Below, one piece after another: positions 25,612 through 35,183 of a stretch of DNA of 64,000 bases (positions are counted from its first letter, which is position 1; the number at the start of each line of letters is the position of its first letter). The DNA lies in the NCBI RefSeq assembly GCF_002483235.1, contig NZ_DLHN01000028.1, positions 62,247-126,246 on the forward strand. Direction: 5' to 3'. The stretch is from Pedobacter glucosidilyticus (GTDB lineage Bacteria; Bacteroidota; Bacteroidia; Sphingobacteriales; Sphingobacteriaceae). Under the pieces are notes generated by a model. The model was not told the origin of the DNA and ran no database searches. It was given only the letters and a program-made list of their open reading frames with translations. Made by a program: the position numbers and the translations under genes.

Positions 25612-26124
25612 ATGCAAAAGCGGGTATTACTCTTTTACTTTCTCTCTACCTTTCTATTCGTTGCCTGTTCTTCCAGAAAAAATCTTAGCTCATCTAAAAA
25701 TAATACAGCTGTAGTACAAAAGTATGCCCGTTTAATGGATGTTCCTAAAAAGAAAATTAAGAACCCAGAATTGTATCAATTTATTGATGAATGGTTAGGA
25801 ACAAAATATCGCTTAGGCGGATTAAGTAAAAACGGTATAGATTGCTCGGGATTTACCCATTTACTTTATAAAGAAATTTACCATAAAAACATCCCTAGAA
25901 ACACCGCAGAACAAGTAAAAATCATCAAAAGAAAATATGAAGGGCAGCTTAAAGAGGGCGACTTGGTTTTTTTTGATTACGATAAAAAGAAATTTAGCCA
26001 TGTAGGAGTATTCCTTCAAAATGGTTATTATGTACACGCCAGTACTAGAAGAGGGGTAATGGTACAGAAATTGAAAGACCCTTATACCTATAAATATTTT
26101 TCCAGAGGCGGTTCAATCAAATAA
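25612..26124 (+). CDS. NlpC/P60 family lipoprotein (C40 peptidase)
   Basis: 170 residues. The N terminus ends in FLFVACSSRK, a lipobox with Cys19, so the protein should be lipid-anchored. The C-terminal NlpC/P60 domain has the catalytic Cys in NGIDCSGFTHLLY, His in FSHVGVFL and a third polar site in YVHASTRRGVM. These enzymes cut peptide cross-links or stems in peptidoglycan (Spr/MepS-like). It diverges from endonuclease V and is followed by the exonuclease gene 126 bases later. Confidence 0.92.
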   Translation: MQKRVLLFYFLSTFLFVACSSRKNLSSSKNNTAVVQKYARLMDVPKKKIKNPELYQFIDEWLGTKYRLGGLSKNGIDCSGFTHLLYKEIYHKNIPRNTAEQVKIIKRKYEGQLKEGDLVFFDYDKKKFSHVGVFLQNGYYVHASTRRGVMVQKLKDPYTYKYFSRGGSIK

Positions 26125-26250
26125 AACATTTTTAACAAAAGAAAATTTTGCTTTCTATAGCCGTATAAATTACTCACCTTTGAAAGAGTTTATCAACATC
26201 AAGTGAAGCAATTTAGTATTTCATGCAACACTTATATAAGAACAAAATAA

Positions 26251-27213
26251 ATGAAATTAAAGCTAAAGCGCCCACTGGCATTTTTTGATTTGGAAGCAAC
26301 AGGTATAAACGTTGCCTCAGATCGTATTGTAGAAATATCTATCTTAAAAGCTATGCCAGATGGTACCGAAATGATTAAAACCCTCAAAATAAACCCTCAA
26401 ATGCCTATTCCATTAGAGTCTAGCTTAATACATGGTATTTATGATGAGGATGTAAAAGATGCGCCAACTTTTAAAGATGTTGCACAGGAAATTATAGATT
26501 TTATCGGAGATGCAGATTTAGCAGGCTATAACTCTAATAAATTTGATATACCTATGCTGATGGAAGAGTTTTTACGTGTAAAAGCTCTTTTTGATATTGA
26601 TAACAGACATTTTGTAGATGTGCAAAATATTTTCCATCAGATGGAGCAGCGCACCCTAAAAGCAGCTTATAAGTTTTATTGTGGAAAAGATATCATCAAT
26701 GCCCACTCTGCCGAGGCTGATATCAAAGCTACTTACGAAGTTTTACTGGCACAGATAGAAAAGTACGAAGGCCAAGATTGGGAAGATAAAAACGGCAAAA
26801 TATCAAAACCAGTGGTTAATGATGTAGCCGCTTTACACCAGTTTACCAACCTTAATAAACCCGTAGATTTTGCTGGCAGAATGGTTTTTAATAACGATAA
26901 TATTGCCTGTTTTAACTTTGGAAAACATAAAGGGAAAACAGTTTTTCAGGTTTTTGATGAAGAACCTAGTTATTATGCATGGATGATGAACGGAGATTTT
27001 CCTTTATACACCAAACATCGTTTAGAAAAACTTTGGACCGATTATAAGAACCAGAAAAACGAAAACAGACAACACCAGCCAAAACCACAACACGGACAAC
27101 AAACAAAAGTACACTTTAATAAACCTGTAGCAAAAACACAAGATCCTGATTTAGCTAAACCCGCTGATGAAGATATGCTGAAAATGTTAGCCAGCAAATT
27201 CAAAAAACTTTAA
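26251..27213 (+). CDS. 3'-5' exonuclease (DnaQ-like) with C-terminal DUF3820-like domain
   Basis: 320 residues. The N-terminal 175 residues form a DEDD exonuclease: FFDLEATGI (first Asp/Glu pair), GYNSNKFDIPML and the HSAEADIKATYEVL block with the last acidic residues. A Pfam DUF3820-like segment, FGKHKGKTVFQVFDEEPSYYAWM, split here as FGKHKGKTVF and EPSYYAWM, lies near residues 230-260, followed by a Gln/Lys-rich tail. The exonuclease domain probably trims DNA ends or acts in repair; the added domain may bind nucleic acid. It precedes the epimerase-like gene by 11 bases. Confidence 0.88.
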   Translation: MKLKLKRPLAFFDLEATGINVASDRIVEISILKAMPDGTEMIKTLKINPQMPIPLESSLIHGIYDEDVKDAPTFKDVAQEIIDFIGDADLAGYNSNKFDIPMLMEEFLRVKALFDIDNRHFVDVQNIFHQMEQRTLKAAYKFYCGKDIINAHSAEADIKATYEVLLAQIEKYEGQDWEDKNGKISKPVVNDVAALHQFTNLNKPVDFAGRMVFNNDNIACFNFGKHKGKTVFQVFDEEPSYYAWMMNGDFPLYTKHRLEKLWTDYKNQKNENRQHQPKPQHGQQTKVHFNKPVAKTQDPDLAKPADEDMLKMLASKFKKL

Positions 27214-27224
27214 TTGTTAAGCGT

Positions 27225-28088
27225 ATGATTATTTTAGAAAACAGCCAGCTAAAAGTTACCATTAACATGAAAGGGGCAGAGCTAAGCTCTCTTTTTGATA
27301 AAGAAAGTCAAACCGAATATATCTGGGATGCACAGGCAGCTATTTGGGCTTATCATGCACCCAACCTTTTCCCTATAGTAGGTAATTTAAAAAATCATAC
27401 GCTTTTGGTTGATGGTAAAACTTACCACATGAACAGGCATGGCTTTGCCAGAACCAGTAATTTTAGAAGGATAGAATCTGCACCAGACCACGCACATTTT
27501 GCTTTGCGTTTTAACGATGATACCCTACAGCAATATCCCTATAAATTCGAGTTTCAAGTGGTATATCAGCTCAAAGGGCGTTCTCTAAAAGTCATGTATA
27601 AAGTCATTAATTTAGATGATAAACGTGTTTATTTCTCTATTGGGGCGCATCCGGCTTTTAAAGTTCCGCTTATAGCTACAGAAAATTATGAAGATTATAC
27701 CTTGTTTTTCGAGCATCCAGAACATCTACAAAGTTCAAGCTTATCTGAGGAAGGATTATTTAACGGGAAAACAACACCAATTGCAGACCATGGCGAATTA
27801 AAACTTAGCAAAACCTTGTTTGATACTGATGCACTGGTATTTAAAAACATAAAATCCAGAAGTGTAACCTTAAAAAATAATAGAGGAAATAAATTTGTAA
27901 AACTTGATTTTCCACATTTTACTTCTTTAGGTGTTTGGGCAAAACCTGGAGCAAATTTTGTTTGCATAGAGCCTTGGTTAGGTTATGCAGATAGCGATGA
28001 AGATTTGAAAGATATTAGCCAAAAAGAAGCTATACAGTTTGTAGAACATGGGCATGTGTTTGAAGTTGATTTCACCCTCAGTATTTAA
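27225..28088 (+). CDS. aldose 1-epimerase family protein
   Basis: 287 residues in the galactose mutarotase superfamily (beta-supersandwich). Recognisable parts are LFPIVGNLKNHTL, the RHGFAR motif with catalytic His near residue 74, SIGAHPAF with the second His near 144, and VCIEPWLGYAD with the base Glu near 245. This pattern fits the YeaD/LacX-like branch that interconverts anomers of sugars or sugar phosphates. The preceding exonuclease gene ends 11 bases upstream, so they are likely co-transcribed. Substrate unknown. Confidence 0.9.
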   Translation: MIILENSQLKVTINMKGAELSSLFDKESQTEYIWDAQAAIWAYHAPNLFPIVGNLKNHTLLVDGKTYHMNRHGFARTSNFRRIESAPDHAHFALRFNDDTLQQYPYKFEFQVVYQLKGRSLKVMYKVINLDDKRVYFSIGAHPAFKVPLIATENYEDYTLFFEHPEHLQSSSLSEEGLFNGKTTPIADHGELKLSKTLFDTDALVFKNIKSRSVTLKNNRGNKFVKLDFPHFTSLGVWAKPGANFVCIEPWLGYADSDEDLKDISQKEAIQFVEHGHVFEVDFTLSI

Positions 28089-28271
28089 CCATTTCTTCAT
28101 TTTAAATAAACGCTAAATTTATAAGCGATACCTATTTTTATACATCATTAAAATACAACATGATGTATCATTGGTTTATAAAATATCTCGATAAAATAAA
28201 AGAACTATTGTTTTTAAACAAGATGCGTTCTTTATTTACCCACTAAATGGGGTTCTCAAATGAGGTTTGTT

Positions 28272-28351
28272 TTGGGCGTTTTAACACGCTGTCCGCTATA
28301 TCTTTTTGGCTTTTGGAGCCAAAAAGGATGTCGCTACCATCGTTAACGCAA
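28272..28351. repeat. intergenic hairpin element (Sphingobacteriaceae-type)
   Basis: The block runs from TTGGGCGTTTTAACACGC through CTGTCCGCTATAT to CGCTACCATCGTTAACGCAA and holds a perfect 9-bp stem CTTTTTGGC/GCCAAAAAG (28302-28310 and 28318-28326) around TTTTGGA. I recall similar GTCCGCTATAT-hairpin-GCTACCATC-AACGC blocks recurring between genes in Pedobacter-like genomes, where they look like dispersed repeats. Confidence 0.5.
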
Positions 28352-28427
28352 CATAAGGTGTAGGATGTATAAATGGCTCTGATAACCAAAATTAAATCAT
28401 ATTTAAATCCATTAAATACTACAGCTA

Positions 28428-28458
28428 TTTTGATATTTGATTTTTGGATGTATTTTGC
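28428..28458 (+). promoter_or_regulatory. candidate promoter of the GH1 gene
   Basis: TTTTG at 28428-28432, an 18-base spacer and TATTTTGC from 28451 (one T short of a full TAnnTTTG box). The ATG at 28480 is about 21 bases downstream. Confidence 0.3.
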
Positions 28459-28479
28459 AGTCGTAATTTTTGTTAAGGC

Positions 28480-29841
28480 ATGCCAATAAATCCAGAAGAA
28501 TTTCCATCAGTTCAAGAATTTGGTCCCGATTTTAAATGGGGCGTTTCTGTTGCAGCCTATCAAATAGAAGGAGGCCACGATGCAGATGGTAAAGGGCCAT
28601 CCATTTGGGATGTTTTTACCAACAAAAAGGGCAAAGTCTTAAACGGAGATCATGGGAATATAGCTTGTGATTTTTATCATCGCTATACAGAAGATATTTC
28701 CTTAATCAAAAAGCTACATATTCCTAATTTTAGGTTTTCTATATCTTGGTCGCGTATTTTACCTAAAGGCACAGGGGAAGTAAACCAAGCCGGAATTGAT
28801 TATTATCATCAACTTATTGATGAATGCTTGGCAAATGACATTACCCCCTGGATTACCCTTTATCATTGGGATTTACCTCAGGAACTAGAAAAACAAGGCG
28901 GCTGGACAAATAGAAAAGTTATCACCTGGTTTGAGGAGTTTACCAAACTTTGCATCATCACTTTTGGAGATAAAGTACAACACTGGATTGTGATGAACGA
29001 ACCTGTAGTATTTACCGGGGCAGGTTATTTTTTAGGTTTACATGCACCAGGTAGGCGAGGGATGAAAAATTTTCTGCCTGCCATACACCACGCTACAATG
29101 GCTATTGTAGCCAGCGCCAAAATCATCAGGCAAATAAAGCCAGATGCTGATATTGGTACCACTTTTTCCTGCTCTTATTTAGAACCTTACCGCAACTTAG
29201 AAAGAGACAGAAAAGCGGTTGCCCGTGTAGATGCACTGTTAAACCGCTTATATATTGAGCCTTTGCTAGGCTTGGGTTATCCCGTACAAGAGCTTCCTGT
29301 GCTTAAAGGTTTACAGAAATATATTTTAGCTGGAGATTTAGAACAGCTAAGCTTTGATTTTGATTTTATTGGTATACAAAACTATACACGAGAAATTATC
29401 AAAAACTCGTGGTTAACACCTTATATTGGTGCTTCTTTGGTAAAAGCCGAAAAAAGAAAAGTACCCATCACTAGCATGAAATGGGAAGTTTATCCGGAAG
29501 CTATTTACCAAATGATCAAGCAGTTTAATGCTTATCCTCAAATTAAAAAACTCCTGATAACAGAAAATGGTGCTGCTTTCCCGGATGTTAAAAAAGACGG
29601 GCATATTCATGATACAGAGCGACTGAAATATCTTCAAGACAATATTAAACAGGTTTTAAGAGCCAAAAAAGAAGGCTATAAGGTAGAAGGTTACTTCGTT
29701 TGGACATTAACTGATAATTTTGAGTGGGCAGAAGGTTACCATCCTCGTTTTGGTCTTATTCATATAGATTTTGATACCCAAGAAAGAACCATTAAAGATT
29801 CTGGTTGGTGGCTAAGTAAGTTTTTAAAAGGATTGGGATAG
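28480..29841 (+). CDS. GH1 beta-glucosidase
   Basis: 453 residues, a complete (beta/alpha)8 GH1 enzyme without a signal peptide, so probably cytoplasmic. The acid/base Glu174 is in VMNEPVVF and the nucleophile Glu362 in LLITENGAAF. The start region FKWGVSVAAYQIEGG is the GH1 N-terminal signature, and the C-terminal WTLTDNFEWAEGY supplies aglycone-site residues typical of beta-glucosidase/beta-glycosidase (EWAEG). It has a likely own promoter and stands alone. Confidence 0.95.
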   Translation: MPINPEEFPSVQEFGPDFKWGVSVAAYQIEGGHDADGKGPSIWDVFTNKKGKVLNGDHGNIACDFYHRYTEDISLIKKLHIPNFRFSISWSRILPKGTGEVNQAGIDYYHQLIDECLANDITPWITLYHWDLPQELEKQGGWTNRKVITWFEEFTKLCIITFGDKVQHWIVMNEPVVFTGAGYFLGLHAPGRRGMKNFLPAIHHATMAIVASAKIIRQIKPDADIGTTFSCSYLEPYRNLERDRKAVARVDALLNRLYIEPLLGLGYPVQELPVLKGLQKYILAGDLEQLSFDFDFIGIQNYTREIIKNSWLTPYIGASLVKAEKRKVPITSMKWEVYPEAIYQMIKQFNAYPQIKKLLITENGAAFPDVKKDGHIHDTERLKYLQDNIKQVLRAKKEGYKVEGYFVWTLTDNFEWAEGYHPRFGLIHIDFDTQERTIKDSGWWLSKFLKGLG

Positions 29842-30051
29842 TTTAACGAGGTATAGGAGGGAGGTTTTTAGAGCTTTTAAAGCTCATAAATATTTAATTC
29901 ATAATGTATCCATCTATTAAATATCATTCATTTATTAAACCCAAAATCAATAGTGATTTTTATGTTTCAGATTATAGCCTATTATCATTACTTTAAATCT
30001 TTAAATGGCGATCATCAGCACTTTAGCTAAAAAATTATAAAACCAGCTTAA

Positions 30052-30888
30052 ATGTTTAATGGAAGAAAGTTAATCATAGCTACAAAGCATAAAAAGGAAA
30101 TGGTTATTGCACCTATTTTAGAAAAAGAATTAGGTGTAAAGTGCTTTATCGATGAAAATTTTGATACCGATACCTTGGGTACATTTACAGGCGAGGTAGA
30201 GCGATGTTTAGACCCTATTGAAACCGCTAGAGAAAAATGCCTGAGAGCCATGAAATTAAATAATTGTGATTTAGGCTTGGCAAGCGAAGGTTCTTTTGGT
30301 CCGCATCCATCCTTATTCTTTGTGAATGCTGATGATGAATTTTTAATTTTTATAGACCAGAAAATGGGGATAGAGATTATTGCGAGGGAGCTAAATACTG
30401 TAACTAATTTTAACGGTAAGCAAATAAGTGATGAGAAAGAATTGTTAGCATTTGCCAGCGAAATAGGTTTTCCTCAGCATGCTTTAATCTTAAGACCATC
30501 AAAAGATACCTTTGAAGATATTCATAAAGGAATTGTAGATACAGAAACTTTAATAGCTACCTTTCATCATCTTTATAAGCATTACCAAAGTGTTTATGCC
30601 GAAACTGATATGAGAGCACTCTATAATCCTACTCGTATGGGAATCATAGAAAAAGCTACATATAAACTACTTCAAAAAATACAATCTCTTTGTCCGCAAT
30701 GCCAAATGCCAGGTTTTGATATAACAGTTGCCAAACCAGGCCTTAGATGTAGCTTGTGTGGTTTACCAACAAAATCAACCCTGAGTTATGTTTATACCTG
30801 CCAACATTGCGAATTTAGTAAAGAAGAATTATACCCACATCAAAAAACTACAGAAGATCCAACCTATTGTGATTATTGTAACCCTTAA
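30052..30888 (+). CDS. DUF6671 family protein with C-terminal zinc ribbons
   Basis: 278 residues. The N-terminal 200 residues start FNGRKLIIATKHKKEM and include SEGSFGPHPSLFFVNADDE; the C-terminal 60 residues hold eight cysteines in four CxxC pairs (CPQC, CSLC, CQHC, CDYC), consistent with two zinc ribbons. This fits my recollection of DUF6671, whose role is unknown. The LASEGSFGPHP segment may be part of an active or ligand site. It is a single gene with AT-rich gaps on both sides. Confidence 0.7.
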   Translation: MFNGRKLIIATKHKKEMVIAPILEKELGVKCFIDENFDTDTLGTFTGEVERCLDPIETAREKCLRAMKLNNCDLGLASEGSFGPHPSLFFVNADDEFLIFIDQKMGIEIIARELNTVTNFNGKQISDEKELLAFASEIGFPQHALILRPSKDTFEDIHKGIVDTETLIATFHHLYKHYQSVYAETDMRALYNPTRMGIIEKATYKLLQKIQSLCPQCQMPGFDITVAKPGLRCSLCGLPTKSTLSYVYTCQHCEFSKEELYPHQKTTEDPTYCDYCNP

Positions 30889-31235
30889 ATAACGGAGGTA
30901 AAGGTTTCAACCATCATTACCTATCAGGCAGGTAATACCAATAATGAGTAAGATTTTTAAGACATCTTATTAAACTTTATCGTACTAAGTACAGTACGTA
31001 ACAAGTATCATCAGTGAAAGAAATATTGAACCATTCATAAGCATTTATTTTTTATTAGAAATTTATCTAACGCTTATAAAGCATCTAAAATTGTTGTTTT
31101 TATCTTAACCTATAAACAATTGATGCGATATACATGATGATTTTTGGTTTGTTTTAAATTTTGCATGGTAGTTGTATAACCCAAAGTGTCTAAAAAAAAG
31201 ACTTTAATTAATTACTATCTATAAAAACAAACATT
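30889..31235. other. 347-bp intergenic region
   Basis: AT-rich and without a supported ORF. It holds small hairpins ATTACCT/AGGTAAT (30916-30936) and CGTACT/AGTACG (around 30980-30997). Their role is unclear. Confidence 0.4.
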
Positions 31236-31508
31236 ATGGAAAATCAAAATCAAAACGAGTTTAACGAGCAAACTCATGGTCAACCGGGAGAAAGAAACGG
31301 TAATCAGGAAAACGAAAACAATCCAAGAGTTTTTGAAGAAGCAGGGGAAGAAGATGAAGATATTGGCCCTGTAAATGAAAACGAGTCTATCTTGCCAGAA
31401 GAGTATGATGAAGAGGCAGAAGAAGAATTTATGGAAGAAGACGGCGAGGACTTAGAAGAGGATGAGCTGGAAGATGAAGACGGCAGCAATAAGCAGCCAG
31501 GCATCTAA
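31236..31508 (+). CDS. highly acidic low-complexity small protein
   Basis: 90 residues, mostly Glu, Asp, Asn, Gln and Gly, with runs such as EEFMEEDGEDLEEDE in the C-terminal half. It has no hydrophobic segment and is likely disordered. The reading frame has normal codon use and ends directly before a strong terminator, which supports it as a real gene. I do not recognise the family; an abundant acidic protein that binds cations or basic partners is one possibility. Confidence 0.65.
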   Translation: MENQNQNEFNEQTHGQPGERNGNQENENNPRVFEEAGEEDEDIGPVNENESILPEEYDEEAEEEFMEEDGEDLEEDELEDEDGSNKQPGI

Positions 31509-31509
31509 A

Positions 31510-31550
31510 TTAAAAAGGGCTTGTAGAAAAACTCTACAAGCCCTTTTTAA
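31510..31550. terminator. bidirectional terminator between the acidic-protein gene and secDF
   Basis: A perfect 18-bp stem (31510-31527 with 31533-31550, core AAAAAGGGCTTGTAGA) and a five-base loop AAAAC, serving the convergent genes on either side. Confidence 0.9.
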
Positions 31551-31569
31551 TGATTCTTATTGTTATTGA

Positions 31570-34527
31570 TTATTCTTTATGATCTTTCTTATTTCTCATA
31601 AACTCAACAACTACCGGAGTTGCCACAAATAATGAAGAATAAGTACCTACAATTACCCCGATTAACATAGCGAAAGAGAAACCTCTTAGAATCTCGCCAC
31701 CAAAAATAAATAAGATAATCAAAACAAATATGGTAGACATACCCGTTACAACAGTTCTACTTAATGTGCTATTAAGTGCGTTGTTAATGATAGTTCCCAT
31801 GCTTTCATTCTTATTTCTGTTATCGTTTAAGTATTCTCTAACCCTATCAAAAATAACTACCGTATCATTAATAGAATAACCAAGAACAGTTAAAATAGCA
31901 GCAATAAAGGATTGGTCGATATCTAAAGAAAAAGGTACAAAACCGTTTAATAAAGAGAAGAAAGCTAACACCACTAAAACGTCGTGTGCTAAAGCTACGA
32001 TAGAAGCTAAACCAAATTCTATTCTTCTGAATCTAATGAAGATATAAACAAAAATGGCAAAAATGGATAGTAAAACAGCATAGATAGCAGAAGTTTTAAT
32101 ATCATTAGCCACTGTTGGGCCCACTTTCTGTGCATCCTTAATTTCGTAAGGAGCGTTTAACTTTTTAAGACCCTCGTTAAGTTTGTTCTCAACAATTTTC
32201 TCTGTATCAGCACCTTCATCAGTAATTAAGTAATCTGTAGTTACCCTTACACCATTACCATAACTTTTTACCTCAGGAGCATCGTTTTCAAATGCTTCGG
32301 TTAAAACGTTTCTTACTTCTAAAGTGCTTATCTCTTTCTGGAACTCGATTACATAAGTTCTACCACCTTGGAAATCCACACCTAAACTAAAGCCTCTAGT
32401 AAAAATAGAAATGATACCCGCAATGATGATGACAGAAGAGATGATGTAAAATTTCTTACGCTCTTTTACGAAATCAAAAGTAGAACCTTTAAATAATTTT
32501 TTGGTAAAAGAAGAAGAGAAAGGGATGTTTTGACCTTTTTCAACTTTTTGGTCTAATACCAATCTACTGATAAATATAGCTGTAAATAAAGAACAGATAA
32601 TACCAATAACTAAAGTAGTTGCGAAACCTAAGATTGGTCCAGAACCCATCACCATTAAAATAACACCAGTAATTAAGGTTGTAATATTAGAGTCTAAGAT
32701 GGCAGAGTATGAATTAGAGAAACCATCGGCAACAGCCAATCTTAAAGATTTACCAGCTTCTAACTCTTCCTTAATTCTTTCATAAATCAAAACGTTGGCA
32801 TCAACTGCCATACCTATGGTTAAAACCAAACCTGCAATACCAGGTAAAGTCCATACAGCACCTAAAGATGCCATTACACCAATTAAGAAGAATAAGTTAG
32901 CTAATAAAGCAAGGTTTGCAATCCATCCTGCTCTGTTATAGTAAAACAACATGAATAATAATACCACTAATAAACCTGCTACAGAAGAAGCTAAACCTTT
33001 ATCTATAGACTCTTTACCTAGGGTAGGACCTACAACATATTCTCCAACAATTTTAGCTGGAGCCGGTAATTTACCAGCTTTTAATACGTTAGCTAAATCT
33101 TTTGTTTCTTCTGGAGTGAAGTTTCCAGATATTGAAGATACACCGTTAGGAATTTCGCCAGATACTCTTGGAGCAGTATAAACCATGCCATCTAAAACAA
33201 TAGCAATTGATTTATTGTCCTCTTCGCTTTTTTCAGAACCTGCAGCCGCAGCCGTAATTCTTTTCCACTCACGAGCACCTTCTGAGTTCATGACCATCAC
33301 CACCTCAGGATTTCCTTTTTGGTCAAAGTCATCACGGGCGTTAGAGATAACGTCACCCTCTAAAGCTGGCTCACCGTTTAAGCCAGTAGCTTTAATGGCA
33401 TATAATTCAAAAACTTTATCTGTTTCTGAGATAGCTTTAACTCCCCACATTAATTTAACGTTAGGCGGAATAACAGCTTTAATATCTTGCTCGGCAAAAA
33501 TAGCGTTGATTTTTGCTGTATCTCTTTGGTTAGCATAACCAACAACAGCACCCGGTCTTAAACCTTGTTGCCCGTTAGCACCTTGGAAAGTTGCTGGAGC
33601 CAATAAAGCAAATAATGGATTAGATTTGGCTAATGCAGCACTTGCCGCAGCAGAATCTTTGGCAACTGTATCTTTTTTAGCGCTTAATAAAGCAGGCTTG
33701 TTACCATCTTTTGCTAAGCTATCAGCACTTTTTACAACTGGTTTGGCTTCTTCTTTAGGCTGCTTAGCTGCTAAAATATTGTTGATATTCTGGATAAGAG
33801 GGAAAATCTCTTGGTTTTCAAAAGTTTCGTAGAACTCTAATTTAGCAGAACCTTGTAACAGCTTACGAACACGTTCTTTATCGGTTACACCAGGTAGCTC
33901 AACCAAAATTCTGTTAGAACCTTCTTGTAATTGGATGTTTGGTTGTGTTACACCAAATTTATCTATACGAGTTCTTAAGATATTGAATGATCTTTCAACT
34001 GCAGAGTTTGCTTGTTTCTCTAAGAAAGTTTTTACTTGAGCGTTGGTAGCATCTAACTTAAGCTCGGCAGCATTTTCTTTTGTTGAATAAAAAGTTGCTA
34101 GCTTACCGCTAGGGCTTAATTTTTCATACTCTTGTACAAAAAGTGTTACTAAACTTTCCTGACTGGTTTTTAATCTGTTCTGAGCATTTTTTAATGCCTG
34201 ATTGAAATTAGCATCATCCGGATTGTTGGCTAAACTTTTAATCAATGCAGATAAATCTATCTCCATGGTTACGTTCATACCACCTTTTAAGTCTAAACCT
34301 AATTGTATTTCCCTTTCTTTTACATACTGATAAGTATGGCCAAGTAGAGGATAAACAGGTTGTGAAGACATAGAATCTAAATAGATTCTTTCTTTTTCAG
34401 GATCGCCTTTTGCATACTCTTTTGCATCACTTTCTACCTTGTTGGTAAAAAAGGTAAAAGAAAGGGCATACAAACTCAGTAATGTTAAAATAACTGCTGC
34501 AAACTTAATTACTCCTTTGTTTTGCAT
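31570..34527 (-). CDS. secDF: fused protein translocase subunit SecDF
   Basis: 985 residues combining SecD and SecF, the fusion common in Bacteroidota. It has an N-terminal membrane helix, LGLDLKGGMNVTMEIDL (SecD signature near residue 75), a periplasmic region with a long Lys/Ala-rich linker (about 245-300), six helices with GMAVDANVLIYERIKEE near 575, then the SecF half with VDFQGGRTYVIEF near 715 and SINDTVVIFDRVRE near 895. The membrane protein uses the proton gradient to pull secreted proteins through SecYEG. A -7 box TAGCTTTG lies about 45 bases upstream of the ATG. Confidence 0.97.
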   Translation of the reverse strand: MQNKGVIKFAAVILTLLSLYALSFTFFTNKVESDAKEYAKGDPEKERIYLDSMSSQPVYPLLGHTYQYVKEREIQLGLDLKGGMNVTMEIDLSALIKSLANNPDDANFNQALKNAQNRLKTSQESLVTLFVQEYEKLSPSGKLATFYSTKENAAELKLDATNAQVKTFLEKQANSAVERSFNILRTRIDKFGVTQPNIQLQEGSNRILVELPGVTDKERVRKLLQGSAKLEFYETFENQEIFPLIQNINNILAAKQPKEEAKPVVKSADSLAKDGNKPALLSAKKDTVAKDSAAASAALAKSNPLFALLAPATFQGANGQQGLRPGAVVGYANQRDTAKINAIFAEQDIKAVIPPNVKLMWGVKAISETDKVFELYAIKATGLNGEPALEGDVISNARDDFDQKGNPEVVMVMNSEGAREWKRITAAAAGSEKSEEDNKSIAIVLDGMVYTAPRVSGEIPNGVSSISGNFTPEETKDLANVLKAGKLPAPAKIVGEYVVGPTLGKESIDKGLASSVAGLLVVLLFMLFYYNRAGWIANLALLANLFFLIGVMASLGAVWTLPGIAGLVLTIGMAVDANVLIYERIKEELEAGKSLRLAVADGFSNSYSAILDSNITTLITGVILMVMGSGPILGFATTLVIGIICSLFTAIFISRLVLDQKVEKGQNIPFSSSFTKKLFKGSTFDFVKERKKFYIISSVIIIAGIISIFTRGFSLGVDFQGGRTYVIEFQKEISTLEVRNVLTEAFENDAPEVKSYGNGVRVTTDYLITDEGADTEKIVENKLNEGLKKLNAPYEIKDAQKVGPTVANDIKTSAIYAVLLSIFAIFVYIFIRFRRIEFGLASIVALAHDVLVVLAFFSLLNGFVPFSLDIDQSFIAAILTVLGYSINDTVVIFDRVREYLNDNRNKNESMGTIINNALNSTLSRTVVTGMSTIFVLIILFIFGGEILRGFSFAMLIGVIVGTYSSLFVATPVVVEFMRNKKDHKE

Positions 34528-34572
34528 TTTGTTTTTAATTGATTATTAGTACTTCTCTTCTATATAAGACGG

Positions 34573-34580
34573 CAAAGCTA
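34573..34580 (-). promoter_or_regulatory. -7 promoter box of secDF
   Basis: The minus strand reads TAGCTTTG followed by C, an exact TAnnTTTG box, 45 bases before the secDF ATG at 34527. No clear -33 element. Confidence 0.4.
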
Positions 34581-34631
34581 ATTAAATTTTTAAATTATAA
34601 AATTTCTAAAATTAATTTATTCATATATGTA

Positions 34632-35144
34632 TCAAGGCTTTTGCAGTATCAGGAAAGAATAATCGTAAGCATGTTTATCATCTCTACTAAAATCTTCTCT
34701 GCTTACTACCTTCCAATCTTCTAATTTTAAGTCGTTTAGGTAAGTGTCTGCCTCAAAAATATGGTGTACTAAGGTTAAATAAATCTTATGGGCTAAGGGT
34801 AAAGATTGTTTATAAATTTCTGCTCCGCCGATGATAAAAACTTCATTTTCGTCTTTGGTATGTTTTAAAGCTTCGGTAAGGCTACTGAAAACCTCGGCAC
34901 CCTCTATATGTAAATCTGTTTGACGGGTAATCACAATATTTCTTCTATTAGGCAATGGTTTACCTATAGAATCATAAGTTTTTCTCCCCATAATAATACT
35001 ATGGCCAGATGTTGTTTTTTTAAAAAACTTCAAGTCATTGGGTAAATGCCATAGTAACTGGTTGTCTTTACCAATGGCATGGTGCTGGTCTATTGCTACA
35101 ATTAAAGATATATGTTGAGTTTCCTGAGCCTCTTGGTTTTGCAT
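34632..35144 (-). CDS. folA: dihydrofolate reductase
   Basis: 170 residues. Reduces dihydrofolate to tetrahydrofolate with NADPH. The substrate-site motif QHHAIGKDNQLLWHLPNDL (about residues 18-36) and the NADPH-binding GRKTYDSIGKPLPNRRN and VFIIGGAEIYKQ segments are intact and the length is normal. It lies 39 bases downstream of thyA on the same strand, the standard thyA-folA pairing that regenerates the folate oxidised by thymidylate synthase. Confidence 0.97.
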   Translation of the reverse strand: MQNQEAQETQHISLIVAIDQHHAIGKDNQLLWHLPNDLKFFKKTTSGHSIIMGRKTYDSIGKPLPNRRNIVITRQTDLHIEGAEVFSSLTEALKHTKDENEVFIIGGAEIYKQSLPLAHKIYLTLVHHIFEADTYLNDLKLEDWKVVSREDFSRDDKHAYDYSFLILQKP

Positions 35145-35183
35145 ATTTTCTAATGAACGCTTTATTTATTGTATGGATAAACC

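Larger units (their letters stand above)
28089..28479. other. 391-bp intergenic region with a hairpin repeat
   Basis: Contains no supported ORF. The notable content is a GC-richer block at 28272-28351 with a perfect hairpin and, at its right end, a candidate promoter for the GH1 gene. Confidence 0.5.
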
